Part shown: one piece after another, positions 1 through 8,471 of the stretch
Layout of the letters: the number at the start of each line of letters is the position of its first letter
Numbering within the stretch: position 1 is the first letter of the stretch
Source of the DNA: Bifidobacterium tsurumiense
GTDB lineage: Bacteria > Actinomycetota > Actinomycetes > Actinomycetales > Bifidobacteriaceae
DNA length: 59,938 nucleotides
Reading direction: 5' to 3'
Assembly (NCBI RefSeq): GCF_000741765.1
Contig: NZ_JGZU01000005.1
Location: forward strand, 1 to 59,938
Translations under genes and position numbers: made by a program
Notes under the pieces: generated by a model
The model's input: only the letters and a program-made list of their open reading frames with translations
What the model was told of the DNA's origin: nothing
Database searches by the model: none

Positions 1-61
1 CGGAGGTCTTCCCGTTCTTCTTCATCGTTCCGTGGCATTCGGGGCAAAGTGGGGTTCTCAT
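1..61 (-). pseudogene. IS1249-like transposase, N-terminal end only (cut by window edge)
   Basis: The reverse complement of the first 61 bases starts with ATG and reads MRTPLCPECHGTMKKNGKTS. The C-P-E-C zinc-ribbon start followed by a Lys-rich MKKNGKT stretch is typical of IS1249-type (IS256-group) transposases. The gene continues to the left of the window, so I cannot say whether the copy is intact. The non-coding DNA just upstream (62-300) would be the end of this IS. This reading frame is too short to be found by length alone; the call rests on the motif. Confidence 0.6.
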
Positions 62-74
62 ACCATTCAGACAA

Positions 75-254
75 CCACATTCAAACGGCTCCCAGGCCTT
101 GCCCCGCAACGCGCCACGTCCCGTTCCGGACACACATTCTGGCCGACCTCGAAAGTCCCCACCGCCACATTCAAACACCTCTCAGACCTTGCAGCACAAG
201 GCATGAGAGGCGATTTCAGACACACATTCTGGCCAATAACCCTAATGCGGCGTG
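75..254. repeat. Two imperfect 90-bp tandem units next to the IS1249-like end
   Basis: The word CCACATTCAAAC occurs at 75-86 and 165-176, and GACACACATTCTGGCC at 129-144 and 219-234. Both pairs are exactly 90 bases apart, while the DNA between them is more diverged. The units lie directly upstream of the IS1249-like start codon at 61, so they are probably two copies of the IS terminus rather than host DNA. No coding potential is convincing here. Confidence 0.6.
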
Positions 255-302
255 TCAAAGTGGCCGTCCCGTCCATCCTTTACTGGTGCCGAAACCGCCC
301 TC

Positions 303-660
303 CTATGCATCGACCTCTGGCACGGGCCGTTGCGCATCCGTCCGGTTCGCGTCTGCGTGGACAACGGGAGGCCGCGCAGCCGGGGGTGTTCGCCACCATA
401 GGTCGGGGGTGACGAACCGTTCCTGCCTCGGGTCAGCGGTCTTCATGTAGAGCACCCATTCGCAGCAGCGTCTCATGCCCTCCTCGCCAAGCCCGCGATG
501 CGAGTGCAGGATCCGCTTGATGTCGGCGTTGACGCCCCCCCCAGAGCACACATTCGTCGTGGTCGGTGCGTCGCTGTGTTCCACGTACGCGAACAGGGGT
601 CCCCTGCCTGTTCAGCCTTGCCAAACGGAAGTAGGTATATCCACATGGACACTGCAACAC
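303..660 (-). pseudogene. IS1249-like transposase, C-terminal remnant with a frameshift
   Basis: Two minus-strand frames together give the C-terminal signature of IS1249-type transposases. One frame (about 600-660) reads TYFRLARLNRQG. The next frame continues as PLFAYVEHSDAP, then GGVNADIKRILHSHRGL, then a W-V-L-Y-M segment before a stop near 303. In the family this region reads roughly 'LF.Y...TNN.IEGGVN...R.MLR.HRG...WW.YMHS', which contains the last part of the catalytic domain. A one-base shift near 600 separates the two frames and nothing of the N-terminal two thirds remains upstream. I infer a dead remnant, distinct from the copy that begins at 61. Confidence 0.6.
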
Positions 661-1015
661 TCACCGGGAGCAAGATCCCAGACCAATTCCGCGGCCTGTT
701 CACACTCGGGCTAACCACTCTCATGTCGATGCTGGGCGACGGCATCGTTACCCAGCCCGGCGGGGATTATAGTTAGGCTGCACTCCCCCCCCCCCAGGCC
801 TGCTCGCCAGCTTCGGCGTTGCCCAAGGCATCTACGGCCTGCTCAAGCCCGCCGTTCCCGGCACACCACAGATCGATGTCAATGGTCTCATCAAACAGGT
901 CGAAATATCAGCTGCCTCGGTCAAAGCCATTACGACCACGACTCCCGTACAATCCACTCCTACCACAGGCAAGCAGGCCGCCAGCGAGGTCAAGGCCAAC
1001 ACGGCCACCGCCTGA
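645..1015 (+). pseudogene. Broken small phage-type membrane protein gene (holin-like)
   Basis: An ATG at 645 opens a frame reading LTGSKIPDQFRGLFTLGLTT with a hydrophobic helix, which stops at TAG 774-776. A second frame picks up from about 797 with GLLASFGVAQGIYGLLKPA, followed by a hydrophilic Thr/Ala/Lys-rich tail, and ends at TGA 1013-1015. The two halves look like one small membrane protein with two hydrophobic segments and a charged tail, a layout common in holin-like genes of actinobacterial phages. The junction carries an odd run of 11 C residues (785-795) and a stop codon, so the gene is disrupted. The holin role is inference; the frameshift is seen directly. Confidence 0.45.
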
Positions 1016-1076
1016 TCGATTGATGCTATCCGCTGTTCCTGCGGGAAATTTTGCAACCAGATATTAACTCCGCATT

Positions 1077-1601
1077 CTACTTGATATTTATATCATTACG
1101 CATGGCTTTTAAGAACAAGCTTCTTTGTTTGTTTAAGCGATGCTGCAAGTTATTCCACTTGACTGATTTGAACTTGCCTTCATTTTCGTTCATTACCTTA
1201 TTGAAGAAATCTTCAATAGTGCGCTGGTACTGTCTAGGAGCATCCGAAACGTTTGGATCTGCAACCAAATCCATTCGAAGAGCTTCTTCGTTCAACGACG
1301 TTCTGGTATGTACGATCATGTCTATCACCTTGACTCCGAACTGATCCTTCTCTTGAGCAGATGATGCGGAATCTTCCTTGGTGATAATAGCTTGTGGCAA
1401 CTTACGCAAATTATCGTCGATCATGTTAGTTATACGGATTACTTGGAAATATTCATTTCTACGTACAATCCGGAGTTCGTCCGACTTGCTCAAGGATCTC
1501 TGCAATATCACACTCACAACGTTGGCAACAATGGCTATGAGCGCACCCAATATCGTTCCCATAGACCCAGACATATTATTTAAAGCATTCAAGAGTCCCA
1601 C
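1077..1601 (-). CDS. Membrane-anchored protein of unknown function (174 aa)
   Basis: The frame starts with GTG at 1601, preceded by AAAGGATTG as a plausible ribosome site, and ends at 1077. Residues about 15-33 (GTILGALIAIVANVVSVIL) form one clear transmembrane helix. The rest is charged and helical (about residues 38-174), rich in Lys, Asp, Glu and Asn, and probably faces the cytoplasm. I recognise no domain. The gene sits in a decayed phage and IS island between a broken holin-like gene and a truncated integrase, and its base composition looks lower in GC than the neighbouring IS sequences. It may be cargo of a lost element, such as a superinfection-exclusion or defence accessory protein, but nothing in the sequence proves that. 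Confidence 0.6.
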   Translation of the reverse strand: MGLLNALNNMSGSMGTILGALIAIVANVVSVILQRSLSKSDELRIVRRNEYFQVIRITNMIDDNLRKLPQAIITKEDSASSAQEKDQFGVKVIDMIVHTRTSLNEEALRMDLVADPNVSDAPRQYQRTIEDFFNKVMNENEGKFKSVKWNNLQHRLNKQRSLFLKAMRNDINIK

Positions 1602-1779
1602 GATTCCAATCCTTTATAAACCGTGAATACATAGCGAATCCTAGCGAATCAATTATTGCCATCATCGTTTCATGAATCCCGATGACATCACCCAGCGCCC
1701 CACTACTCACCCCGGCGAGGGCCAAACTACGAGAGCACGCACCTAGACCCGCATCCTCCTCGAGAAACGCAAGGGCCCG

Positions 1780-2400
1780 CTATTGGATGCGATGAGCCAG
1801 GGCACTCCAGTATTCCGCCGCCGCGCACCACTGCTCACCGAAATCAAGACCGACATAGCCGCAATCTACATGAGCAGCGACCTGTATCTGATTGATAAGA
1901 TATGCAAGATATGGGAGAAAAGGGAATAAACTACCCCTTCCACTCGATCCGCTGGAGGTCAAGAGGTTTTCCATTGTCTCCATCGCATGCATCAGTTCCG
2001 TTGTATTGATGTGCCGGTAGTGTTCGACCATGGCTATGCTGCTATGGCCTACTATCTGCTGGATGATCGAGTGATCCACTCCCATCAACGACAGTTGCGA
2101 TACGGTGCCGTGCCGAGTTCCATTGCCGAATCGCTCCCGTGAATTTTCTATACCAACCGATTTCACGAGGTCTCGAAACCCCTGTCCGTCGTCAACCGGG
2201 CCGATGGGGTTGTACTCTGGAGTGTGAAAGATCAGCCAATATGGGTTCGGCTGCCCCTCGGTCACTTCCAGATACCGTTTTATTACCTTTGTCAATAGTG
2301 GGCTGATGGGGACGACCCTGCTGGTCTTGGATTTCGGCCTAGTCAGGCACCACATGCCGGTCAAGTGCGTCATGTCATAGCCCTCTGGCACGCGCACCAC
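1780..2400 (-). pseudogene. Tyrosine integrase, C-terminal catalytic fragment
   Basis: The 206-codon frame holds the second half of a phage-type tyrosine recombinase. It has the KTSRVVPISPLL strand segment, an Arg-His at GTRHGTVSQL (box II), GHSSIAMVEHYRHIN with the GHS histidine and the Tyr nucleophile, and then a tail of about 60 residues. The N-terminal DNA-binding domain and the first catalytic Arg (box I) are missing. The sequence upstream runs into the left end of an IS3-family element at 2484. A complete enzyme would be about 350-400 residues. I infer an inactive remnant left by an IS-associated deletion; it may mark an old prophage or island. Confidence 0.75.
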
Positions 2401-2556
2401 AGATAGCCTGTGGAAAGTACGCGCTACGCTGCTTGCTGCACGGGTATTTGCCGTTGACCGGTTTTGCCGTAACCGTGGTCACGTGGCACATAGGGATTGG
2501 CTGTGGTTGTTTGGACGGTCCGATGAGGGACTGTTCTACGAGATTGGAGACCCGCG

Positions 2557-2835
2557 ATGGCCGATCCGAATCATCCGCGTCATTTCGAGGAATCGTTCAA
2601 GAGGCAGATCGTGCGGCTGTACGGGGCGGGCAAGCCCGCCCGCGAGATCAGGGCGGGATGCGACATCTGCCATTCCACGCCGCGCCGGTGGGTGCAGGGA
2701 ATCTGCAACGGCGGCTCCACCAGGGCCGAGGACAACCGCACGCCCGAGCAGAACGAGCTGATCGAACCGGGGAAGCTCAACAGACAGCGGGATGGAGGTC
2801 GACGTTTAAAACAAGCGGCGCCGGTATTCGCATGA
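2557..2835 (+). CDS. IS3-family transposase OrfA (helix-turn-helix subunit)
   Basis: This is a 92-residue protein of normal OrfA length. It opens with HPRHFEESFKRQIVRLYGAG, the typical IS3/IS911 'F..EFK...V.L...G' start, followed by the HTH region to about residue 50 and a C-terminal part (NELIEPGKLNRQ, GRRLKQAAPVFA) that matches the leucine-zipper end of OrfA. It recognises the IS ends and in intact IS3 elements is fused to OrfB by ribosomal frameshifting. Its TGA stop at 2833-2835 overlaps the OrfB ATG at 2832 (ATGA). OrfA seems intact, but OrfB is not, so the copy is unlikely to transpose by itself. Confidence 0.75.
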   Translation: MADPNHPRHFEESFKRQIVRLYGAGKPAREIRAGCDICHSTPRRWVQGICNGGSTRAEDNRTPEQNELIEPGKLNRQRDGGRRLKQAAPVFA

Positions 2836-3719
2836 AAGCAGGCGTGATACGGGCCAACGCCGGCCACTGCCCGGTATCGGCGCAATGCAGGATACTGGGC
2901 GTTCCCCGTTCCACCTACTACTGGATGGTGGAACATCCGGAAACGGAGAGGGTCGATCCGATCGCGGATGACGTGCGGGCGGCCTGGCGCGACAGCCGCG
3001 AACGCCATGGGGTCAGGAAGACCGAGGCCGCTCTGGCCGGAAGGGGCGTGGTCGCCTCCAGGCGCAGGATCGGCAACATCATGAAACGGCACGGCATGGC
3101 AAGCGCCTACGCGCGCAGGACATCGTTCAGGCCATGCAAACAGGATGTCAACGAGGCGGGGCTGGCGAACCTCCTGGACCGAGAGTTCTCGGGCTACCGG
3201 CCGCATACCCATCTGGCGAGCGGACCTGACGTACGTGGAGGGTCGGGGGCGGATGGGGCGTACGTGTGCCTGCCCATGGACCTGGCGAACCGGGCGATCG
3301 CGGGCCATTGCACGGGAACGAACCGTACCGCGGACCTGGTGCTGGCCGCGTTCGCCACGCTCGAATTTCCCCTGACGGATGTGGAGGTCTTCCACACCGA
3401 CAGGGCAGCGAGTTCGACAACGCCAGGATCGACGAACTGCTCGAACGTTCGACATACGACGCTCCCTGTCCCGCAAGGGGAACCCTACGACAACGCCGTG
3501 GTCGAAACGACCAACCGGCTCCTGAAAAAGGAACTCATATACCGAAACCACTACTCCACGATCGAACGGCTGAGAAGCGACCCCGACGGCTACGTGTGGT
3601 GGTTCAACAACCAACGGCTCCACTCCACCCTCGGATACCGGAGCCCCAACGAATTCACGCAACAAGGACTCGTCCTCCAAGAAACCGTCCAACACACCGT
3701 TGCCAATCCAAGTCGTACA
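2832..3719 (+). pseudogene. IS3-family transposase OrfB (DDE integrase), frameshifted
   Basis: The OrfB sequence is spread over several frames. The first part (from ATG 2832) carries the HTH_21-like N-terminus with GVPRSTYYWMV and ERHGVRKTEAAL. All three catalytic regions of the DDE rve domain can be found, but in different frames: DLTYV near 3225 (first Asp), HTD-RGSEFDNARID near 3395-3435 (second Asp) and NPYDNAVVETTNRLLKKEL near 3484 (Glu), then YNxxRxH-like FNNQRLHSTLGYRSPNEF. One-base indels near 3230, 3405 and 3485 break the frame. Nearby homopolymer runs make sequencing error an alternative, but several indels in one gene fit decay better. I infer no active transposase. Confidence 0.75.
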
Positions 3720-4942
3720 CACCACCCTTCGCGGACGGACTGCAGAGCGAGCTGGAGAAGGACGGCATCAGATTCGGTATCCTCACCCTAGAGTCGTTCA
3801 CTAACCTGCGTATAGTGGAGAATGGCGAGACCGCCGAAAAGCTGTTTGGTTTCGCGAACTCCCAAACCCAGTACGAGCATCTCGCGGCGAACAAGCTCGT
3901 GGATGACAAGAGCTCGATCCAACCCGAACTCAAACGTCAGGTGGAGACGCACGAACTTGAGCTGCCCGAAGACTTTGAGGTCATCGCCCACAAGGCCGTG
4001 AATCTGCAGATCAAGGACAAGGCCGACAAGGTGGAAGTGCGACTCAATCCGGACGCCGCGCAGAACGAAACATTCAAGAAACTATGGAGGCGCATCAGGC
4101 CGCGCACCAAGTTCGAGCTGCATGTGGACAGTGACAAACTCGTGGAGGAATCCATCAGGTTCATCGGCGAGATGGAGCGGATACGCCCCATCGAGATTCA
4201 CGGTTACCGCGCCGGACTGAACATCGACGAGTCAGGCATTTCTGATGGTGACGAGCATATGTCCGTAGTCGGAACCTCACGGGTATAAGGTACGATCTGC
4301 CGGATCCGATCGCAGAGCTGCAGGACGTGGTCGGCTTGACACATGACACACTGAAGCGCATCCTCGAGGACTGCGGCAGACTGGATGAGTTCACGGTCGA
4401 TCCGGCTGCCTTCATCTCGCAGGTAGCTGCCTGCATCCAGAAAGTGAAGCGCATTGTTCCTGCCCAAGGTACCACCTATACCATGCTGCCTGAGGCGGAG
4501 TGGTACAAGACCAGTATGCTGTCGCCACACAGCATGAAGGGATACAGGGGTTAGAATGCCTTCCAGCCCAGCCATCTGGAGAAATAGCTCTACGATTACG
4601 TGATATACAATTCAACGACTGTGGAACGGCCGTACGCCAGACAACTCGACCGTTCCTGCGGTGTGCTGTTCTGTGCCAAGTTGCCCGACAGCTTCGTCAT
4701 AGACACTTCCCTCGGCTCGTACAATCCAGACTGGGCATACGTGGAGGACCAAGACAATGGCGAGCAGCGCGTAAACTTTCGTGGTGGAGACTAAGGACAG
4801 CAAGAACGGTCTAGCCAACACACGTCACGAGGAACAGTCGAAGATCGATTGTGCAAAGATCCACTTCGCCGAGTTCTCCAAGGAGTTCCCCGACCTTGAC
4901 TGCGAGGTCGGTACCGTGTATGACAAGGTGATGGGATGGTAG
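3720..4942 (+). pseudogene. Type III restriction endonuclease Res subunit, C-terminal remnant
   Basis: From the IS3 right end onwards, three frames in order give the C-terminal part of a type III restriction enzyme (EcoP15I Res-like). Frame one (to 4288) holds the linker with LESFTNLRIVENG and FEVIAHKAVNLQIKDKADK. Frame two holds YDLPDPIAELQDVVGLTHDT and CGRLDEFTVDPAAF. Frame three (about 4590-4942) holds YDYVIYNSTTVERPYARQLD, then the nuclease core SYNPDWA and, after another shift near 4783, VVETKDSKNG, ending VYDKVMGW. The Asp of NPDWA and the E-x-K of VVETK are the PD-(D/E)XK catalytic residues. The N-terminal helicase half and the Mod methyltransferase are absent. With shifts near 4283, 4555-4590 and 4783 this is clearly dead. 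Confidence 0.8.
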
Positions 4943-5238
4943 CTGAGAGCGGCAATACTCTTGAGCCGGGTACCACTCGTGTCGGCACGTTATATACGGA
5001 AGATGAAAAAGTTCCTGAGGTCGAAGCCCAACTTGCTTTGTCCGATAATGGTATTGAAGTAACAGTGGCTTGGAGTAAAGGACTCTTCTCTCCATTGGGG
5101 CGGTGGTTTGCTGGATCTGGAGGTGTGTATCATGACGACCCTGATCGCACAAAGTACAGGTACAACCCGCCCTTTCAGATGTGGTTTTCGGATCCAAACG
5201 GAATAATCGAATTATTGGGTTGCCGCGCAGGAAGATAA
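4936..5238 (+). CDS. Short protein of unknown function downstream of the Res remnant
   Basis: The ATG at 4936 overlaps the end of the restriction gene frame (TGG TAG, 4937-4942), which suggests translational coupling in the original operon. The 100 residues have no signal peptide or membrane helix. They are rich in Gly, Asp and aromatic residues, ending with FQMWFSDPNGIIELLGCRAG. This last segment faintly recalls the N-terminal domains of some HEPN-type defence proteins, but I cannot claim homology. The frame ends in a region where another coding remnant begins in a different frame (5208 onward), so this is probably the 5' part of a truncated gene. Confidence 0.4.
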   Translation: MVAESGNTLEPGTTRVGTLYTEDEKVPEVEAQLALSDNGIEVTVAWSKGLFSPLGRWFAGSGGVYHDDPDRTKYRYNPPFQMWFSDPNGIIELLGCRAGR

Positions 5239-5353
5239 AAGTCTCTTGTCCCAAGCAAACCTCCGAGCAAAAAGCATGCTGGAAGAATTCGTGAAGAGCG
5301 TATGCAAAGAGATCGGTGAGGACAATGTGATTGTTGAATACGAGGATGTGTAG
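5208..5353 (+). pseudogene. Remnant of a DUF4230-like C-terminus
   Basis: A frame distinct from the preceding gene reads NYWVAAQEDKSLLSQANLRA then KSMLEEFVKSVCKEIGEDN, ending VIVEYEDV with a TAG stop at 5351-5353. The pattern 'A..D..LL..A...A...L...' followed by a short beta-strand resembles the C-termini of DUF4230 proteins, which are usually membrane-anchored and about 200 residues long. Only about 45 residues remain, without a start codon. A terminator hairpin follows at 5401. The family call is tentative. Confidence 0.3.
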
Positions 5354-5400
5354 GCATTGCGCTGCTGCTGACTGAAATTTACGCAATCTGTGTCGACTCA

Positions 5401-5428
5401 AGCCCGGAATTCTTTTGGATTCCGGGCT
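5401..5428 (+). terminator. Rho-independent terminator hairpin
   Basis: A perfect 10-bp stem AGCCCGGAAT (5401-5410) pairs with ATTCCGGGCT (5419-5428) around an 8-base loop and is followed by CCCTGATTTTT. It closes the decayed left island and isolates it from the acetyltransferase gene that starts at 5541. Confidence 0.7.
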
Positions 5429-5540
5429 CCCTGATTTTTGGCGATAGCTAAGAAAAGGTGATGTAGTAGCGATATTTGACCCATGACCCCGATATTTGGT
5501 AATTGAATATTAAGAAGCGAGATCGAGAAAGGCGCTGACT

Positions 5541-6056
5541 TTGAAAAGCCGAAATATAACCATCAGAACCGCCACGCTAGCGGACCTCGATGTGGTTGCC
5601 GCAGTCGAAGCCCAATGTTTCCCAAACGCAGAAGCCGCAACCCGTGAGGAATTTCAAGATCGCATCAACCATTATGGCTATCATTTCTGGTTGATGTTTG
5701 ACGAAGATCGACTCATAGCTTTTGTTGATGGCTTGGTCACCGATGAGCCGGATCTCACTGACCTTATGTACGAAGATGCGGCCATGCATAACGAAAACGG
5801 CGCGTGGCAGATGATTTTCGGTGTGAATACCATACCCGATTACCGCAAACACGGGTATGCAGGGCAACTCCTGAATCGAGCTATCGAGGATGCAAAGCGG
5901 CAGGGGAGGAAAGGGCTCGTGCTCACCTGCAAAGATGCATTAGTTCATTACTATGCGAAATTCGGGTTCAAAGACGAAGGCATCACCTCGAAATCCACGC
6001 ATGGCAACGTCCAATGGCATCAGATGCGCCTCGTATTCGAAAACACGATCATGTGA
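5541..6056 (+). CDS. GNAT family N-acetyltransferase
   Basis: This 171-residue protein of normal GNAT length transfers an acetyl group from acetyl-CoA to an amine; the substrate cannot be told. The N-terminus ITIRTATLADLDVVAAVEAQ is the typical first strand and helix. The acetyl-CoA binding motif A is seen around IFGVNTIPDYRKHGYAGQLL (Arg/Lys-x-x-Gly-x-Ala/Gly), followed by YYAKFGFKDEG, the usual motif B end with a Tyr general acid. The overall pattern is closest to arylalkylamine-acetyltransferase-like members. The frame opens with TTG at 5541, with GAGAAAGG a few bases upstream; no ATG in frame is better placed. It is a single-gene unit after the 5401 terminator. Confidence 0.8.
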   Translation: MKSRNITIRTATLADLDVVAAVEAQCFPNAEAATREEFQDRINHYGYHFWLMFDEDRLIAFVDGLVTDEPDLTDLMYEDAAMHNENGAWQMIFGVNTIPDYRKHGYAGQLLNRAIEDAKRQGRKGLVLTCKDALVHYYAKFGFKDEGITSKSTHGNVQWHQMRLVFENTIM

Positions 6057-6207
6057 CCCAAGTCACTTGTTTCGCCGCCCGTTCACCTGCTTGACCCCTC
6101 AGATACCCCAACCGTTCACTTTGCAACCGTATTGTCCACAGTGGTGCATCGCGCAATGAGAGAGCGCGAACACTTCTATTGCCAGGGTGCAGAGGAACGG
6201 AGAAGAC

Positions 6208-8173
6208 ATGGGTAGTCGTATGCGCGGCAGAATCGTGGCCGGCGTAATTTCAAGTATCGCATTATGCGCGATGGCATCAACCATTGCGCTACCGGCAGCG
6301 AGCGCTGCGGAAGGCACATATTACAGCAGCAAACAACCATATCGTGAGCCATCACAGCAAGTCCTGCAATCATATTCTGCAGCTCCGCAAGGTTATGAAA
6401 CCATCTCCACGCAAGTTGTTGCACGGCACGGATCCCGCGGTCTTTCGAGCTATAAATATGACGCACTCCTGTTGAAGATGGGCGAAACAGCCCAGGCAGA
6501 AGGCGGTTTTGTCAGTGATGAGATCGGCGAGGAATTCATGGCGAATATTCGCGCCATAATCGCCGCCAATGTGGAAAACGGCTATGGCATGCTCACCGGT
6601 CAGGGAGCAACCCAGCATCAGGGCATCGGCGAGCGTGCCTATGAGCGCAATAAGGCTTATTCGACAGCGCAGCTGCTCAAGGCCAGTCAATCGCATACGA
6701 GAGCTCAGGCGAATCACGTGCCACGGAATCGGGAGAGAACTTCAAGCTTGGTTTCGATAGCGCATCGGGCAATGCTCTCGCAAATTCGGTACTGAAAGCA
6801 AACAATCCTGCTGGCTCTGGCGCCGCTTCCGTATTTGAAAAATCCCCTGACACGCTGTATTTCCATAAGGTGAAGAACCCTGATGGGAGTACCAAACACG
6901 GCCTGGTCTACGATATCGCCCAGCAATACACGGATTTCATCGACGGTGCCGATGGTGAGGGAAATGCCATCATCGGCGCAGCGATGGATTACATCGAAAG
7001 CAAGGGCGAGGACGTTTCCAGAGCATTGCTCAGTCAGATTTTCACTACCGAATTCCTGGACAATATCGGTAAGGACAAGGGCCAGTACTCTTGGTACAAC
7101 ACCTCTGACGGCAAGAAGCACGCCGACAAGGACGGCGACGGACTTGACGACAAGAGTGGACAGGATATCAACCTATTCTGGAATGATGCACCTGGTGCAG
7201 ATATTTCGAAGGACAAGAACGCCCGCGGTGATATGGGCAAGAAGATCACCTCTGAAGTCGATGCAGCCATGGATCTCTACAACCTGTACATCATCGCTGC
7301 AGATATGCAGGAGGAAAACACTGGGTCCCACACCTTCGACTTTGATCAGTATTTCGAGCATCTCGATGCCAATACGGCGAATGTGTTTGCATGGATTCTC
7401 GACGCCGAGGACTTCTATGAAAAGGGTCCCGGATATGAGGGCCAGAGCCAAACCTATTCCATAGCTCAACCGCTTTTGGACGATTTCTTCGCGTCCATAG
7501 ATGAGCGCGTGGCAGGCGGCACCACGGCGGCCACATTCAGATTCGCCCATGCCGAAACCATAATGCCATTTGCTGCCTTGATCAAGCAGCCGGTTCGGAG
7601 CAGCAAGCACCTGCCGTCGCCGATCCGCAAAGCGACAACGATGTGTTCACCTATCAGAACAATGCATGGCGCGGCGAGAATGTCACGCCTATGGCAGCCA
7701 ACATCCAATGGGATGTCGCGGCACGTTCAGGAACCGATCCGAGCACCGGAAAAGCGTATACACCGGTGGTTCGCATGCTCTACAACGAGCAGGAAATCAC
7801 CTTCCATGACGGTTGCGTGCCTGTTGCCGACGGTTCCTACTGGTACAAGGAAAGCGAACTCAAGCGTTGCCTCGGCATGAACTCGGTGAGCACATCCGAA
7901 GATCCACGCATAGTCGTGGACACCAATATCGATAACGGCCAAGGCCAGAACAACTCCGAAAATGACGGACAGACTACGCAGGGCAATGCGTCGAACACGA
8001 CTGCTTCGGATGCAAAAGCAGGGCAGCATAAAGGCCGCCCAAGCTCGCGCCTTGCTGATACGGGAGCTGCGGTTTCCATCATGGTCAGCATTCTCGTCAC
8101 CGCATGCATCGCTGGGGCTATGCTTATGGCTGTGCAGTGTCGGGTTCATGGCAGCGAATCAACAAGGCATTGA
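6208..8173 (+). pseudogene. Cell-wall phytase (histidine acid phosphatase), two frameshifts
   Basis: Start ATG 6208 follows GGAG. A signal peptide (about residues 5-35, ending PAASAAE) precedes the histidine-phosphatase motif VVARHGSRGL, whose His forms the phospho-enzyme. After a one-base loss near 6690 the frame continues with SSGESRATESGENFKLG, a long alpha-domain and the proton-donor motif FRFAHAETIMP (HAE). A second one-base loss near 7586 (AAG-CAG where AAG-GCA-GCC is expected) shifts it again, and the last part ends with a Ser/Thr/Asn-rich stretch, LADTG, a hydrophobic helix and a basic tail: an LPxTG-like sortase anchor. The domain order matches bifidobacterial wall-bound phytases that release phosphate from phytate. 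Both lesions are seen directly. Unless they are read errors, the enzyme is inactive because the HAE part is out of frame. Confidence 0.8.
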
Positions 8174-8220
8174 TTACTGATGCTTGGTATGTAGCGCGAA
8201 TCAACGATTTGCAGCAATCA

Positions 8221-8256
8221 AAGGGTATGCATCGCTCAGGTGATGCATACCCTTCT
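8221..8256 (+). terminator. Hairpin after the phytase pseudogene
   Basis: AAGGGTATGCATC (8221-8233) and GTGATGCATACCCTT (ending 8254) form a long stem with a short loop, followed by CTCGT rather than a clean T-run. It lies between the phytase pseudogene and ugpA and probably ends phytase transcription. The rest of 8174-8471 shows no gene. Confidence 0.55.
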
Positions 8257-8471
8257 CGTATGCTTGAAAACCGCCACAGCCCGTAGCGACCAAAGTCACT
8301 CAGGCGAGGCGTATCTTCCTCGTAAGCTTGAGTATTCCGGCAAGACCTAGGACTTGCTGGTTTTCGTGTGGTTTCGTAACGGTGATGCGCAGATGCGCCA
8401 TGCTGACATGTCGAATAACCGGATTGATGGGTTAGACTGGTGGAATATTCCCGTCAGAAAGGTTTGGGACA

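Larger units (their letters stand above)
2484..3719. mobile_element. IS3-family insertion sequence, about 1236 bp
   Basis: The left end (2484-2519) and the reverse complement of the right end (3684-3719) both begin with TG and share GGATTGGC followed, 9 bases later, by TTGGACGGT, in register over about 36 bases. This gives TG...CA termini, as expected for IS3. Between them lie orfA and orfB in the usual overlapping order. No short direct repeat is visible at the two flanks. The left flank is a truncated integrase and the right flank a truncated restriction gene, so the flanks are probably not the original target. Confidence 0.75.

Noticed and set aside
32..450. Plus-strand reading frames of 126 and 133 codons at the left edge
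   Set aside because: They run through the IS terminal repeat and transposase remnant on the other strand and have no ribosome site or family features.
2580..3725. 381-codon minus-strand frame
   Set aside because: It is the antisense shadow of the GC-rich IS3 transposase genes; the real motifs are on the plus strand.
5401..5428. Possible attachment-site repeat
   Set aside because: The inverted repeat is better explained as a terminator; no second copy of it was seen in the window.
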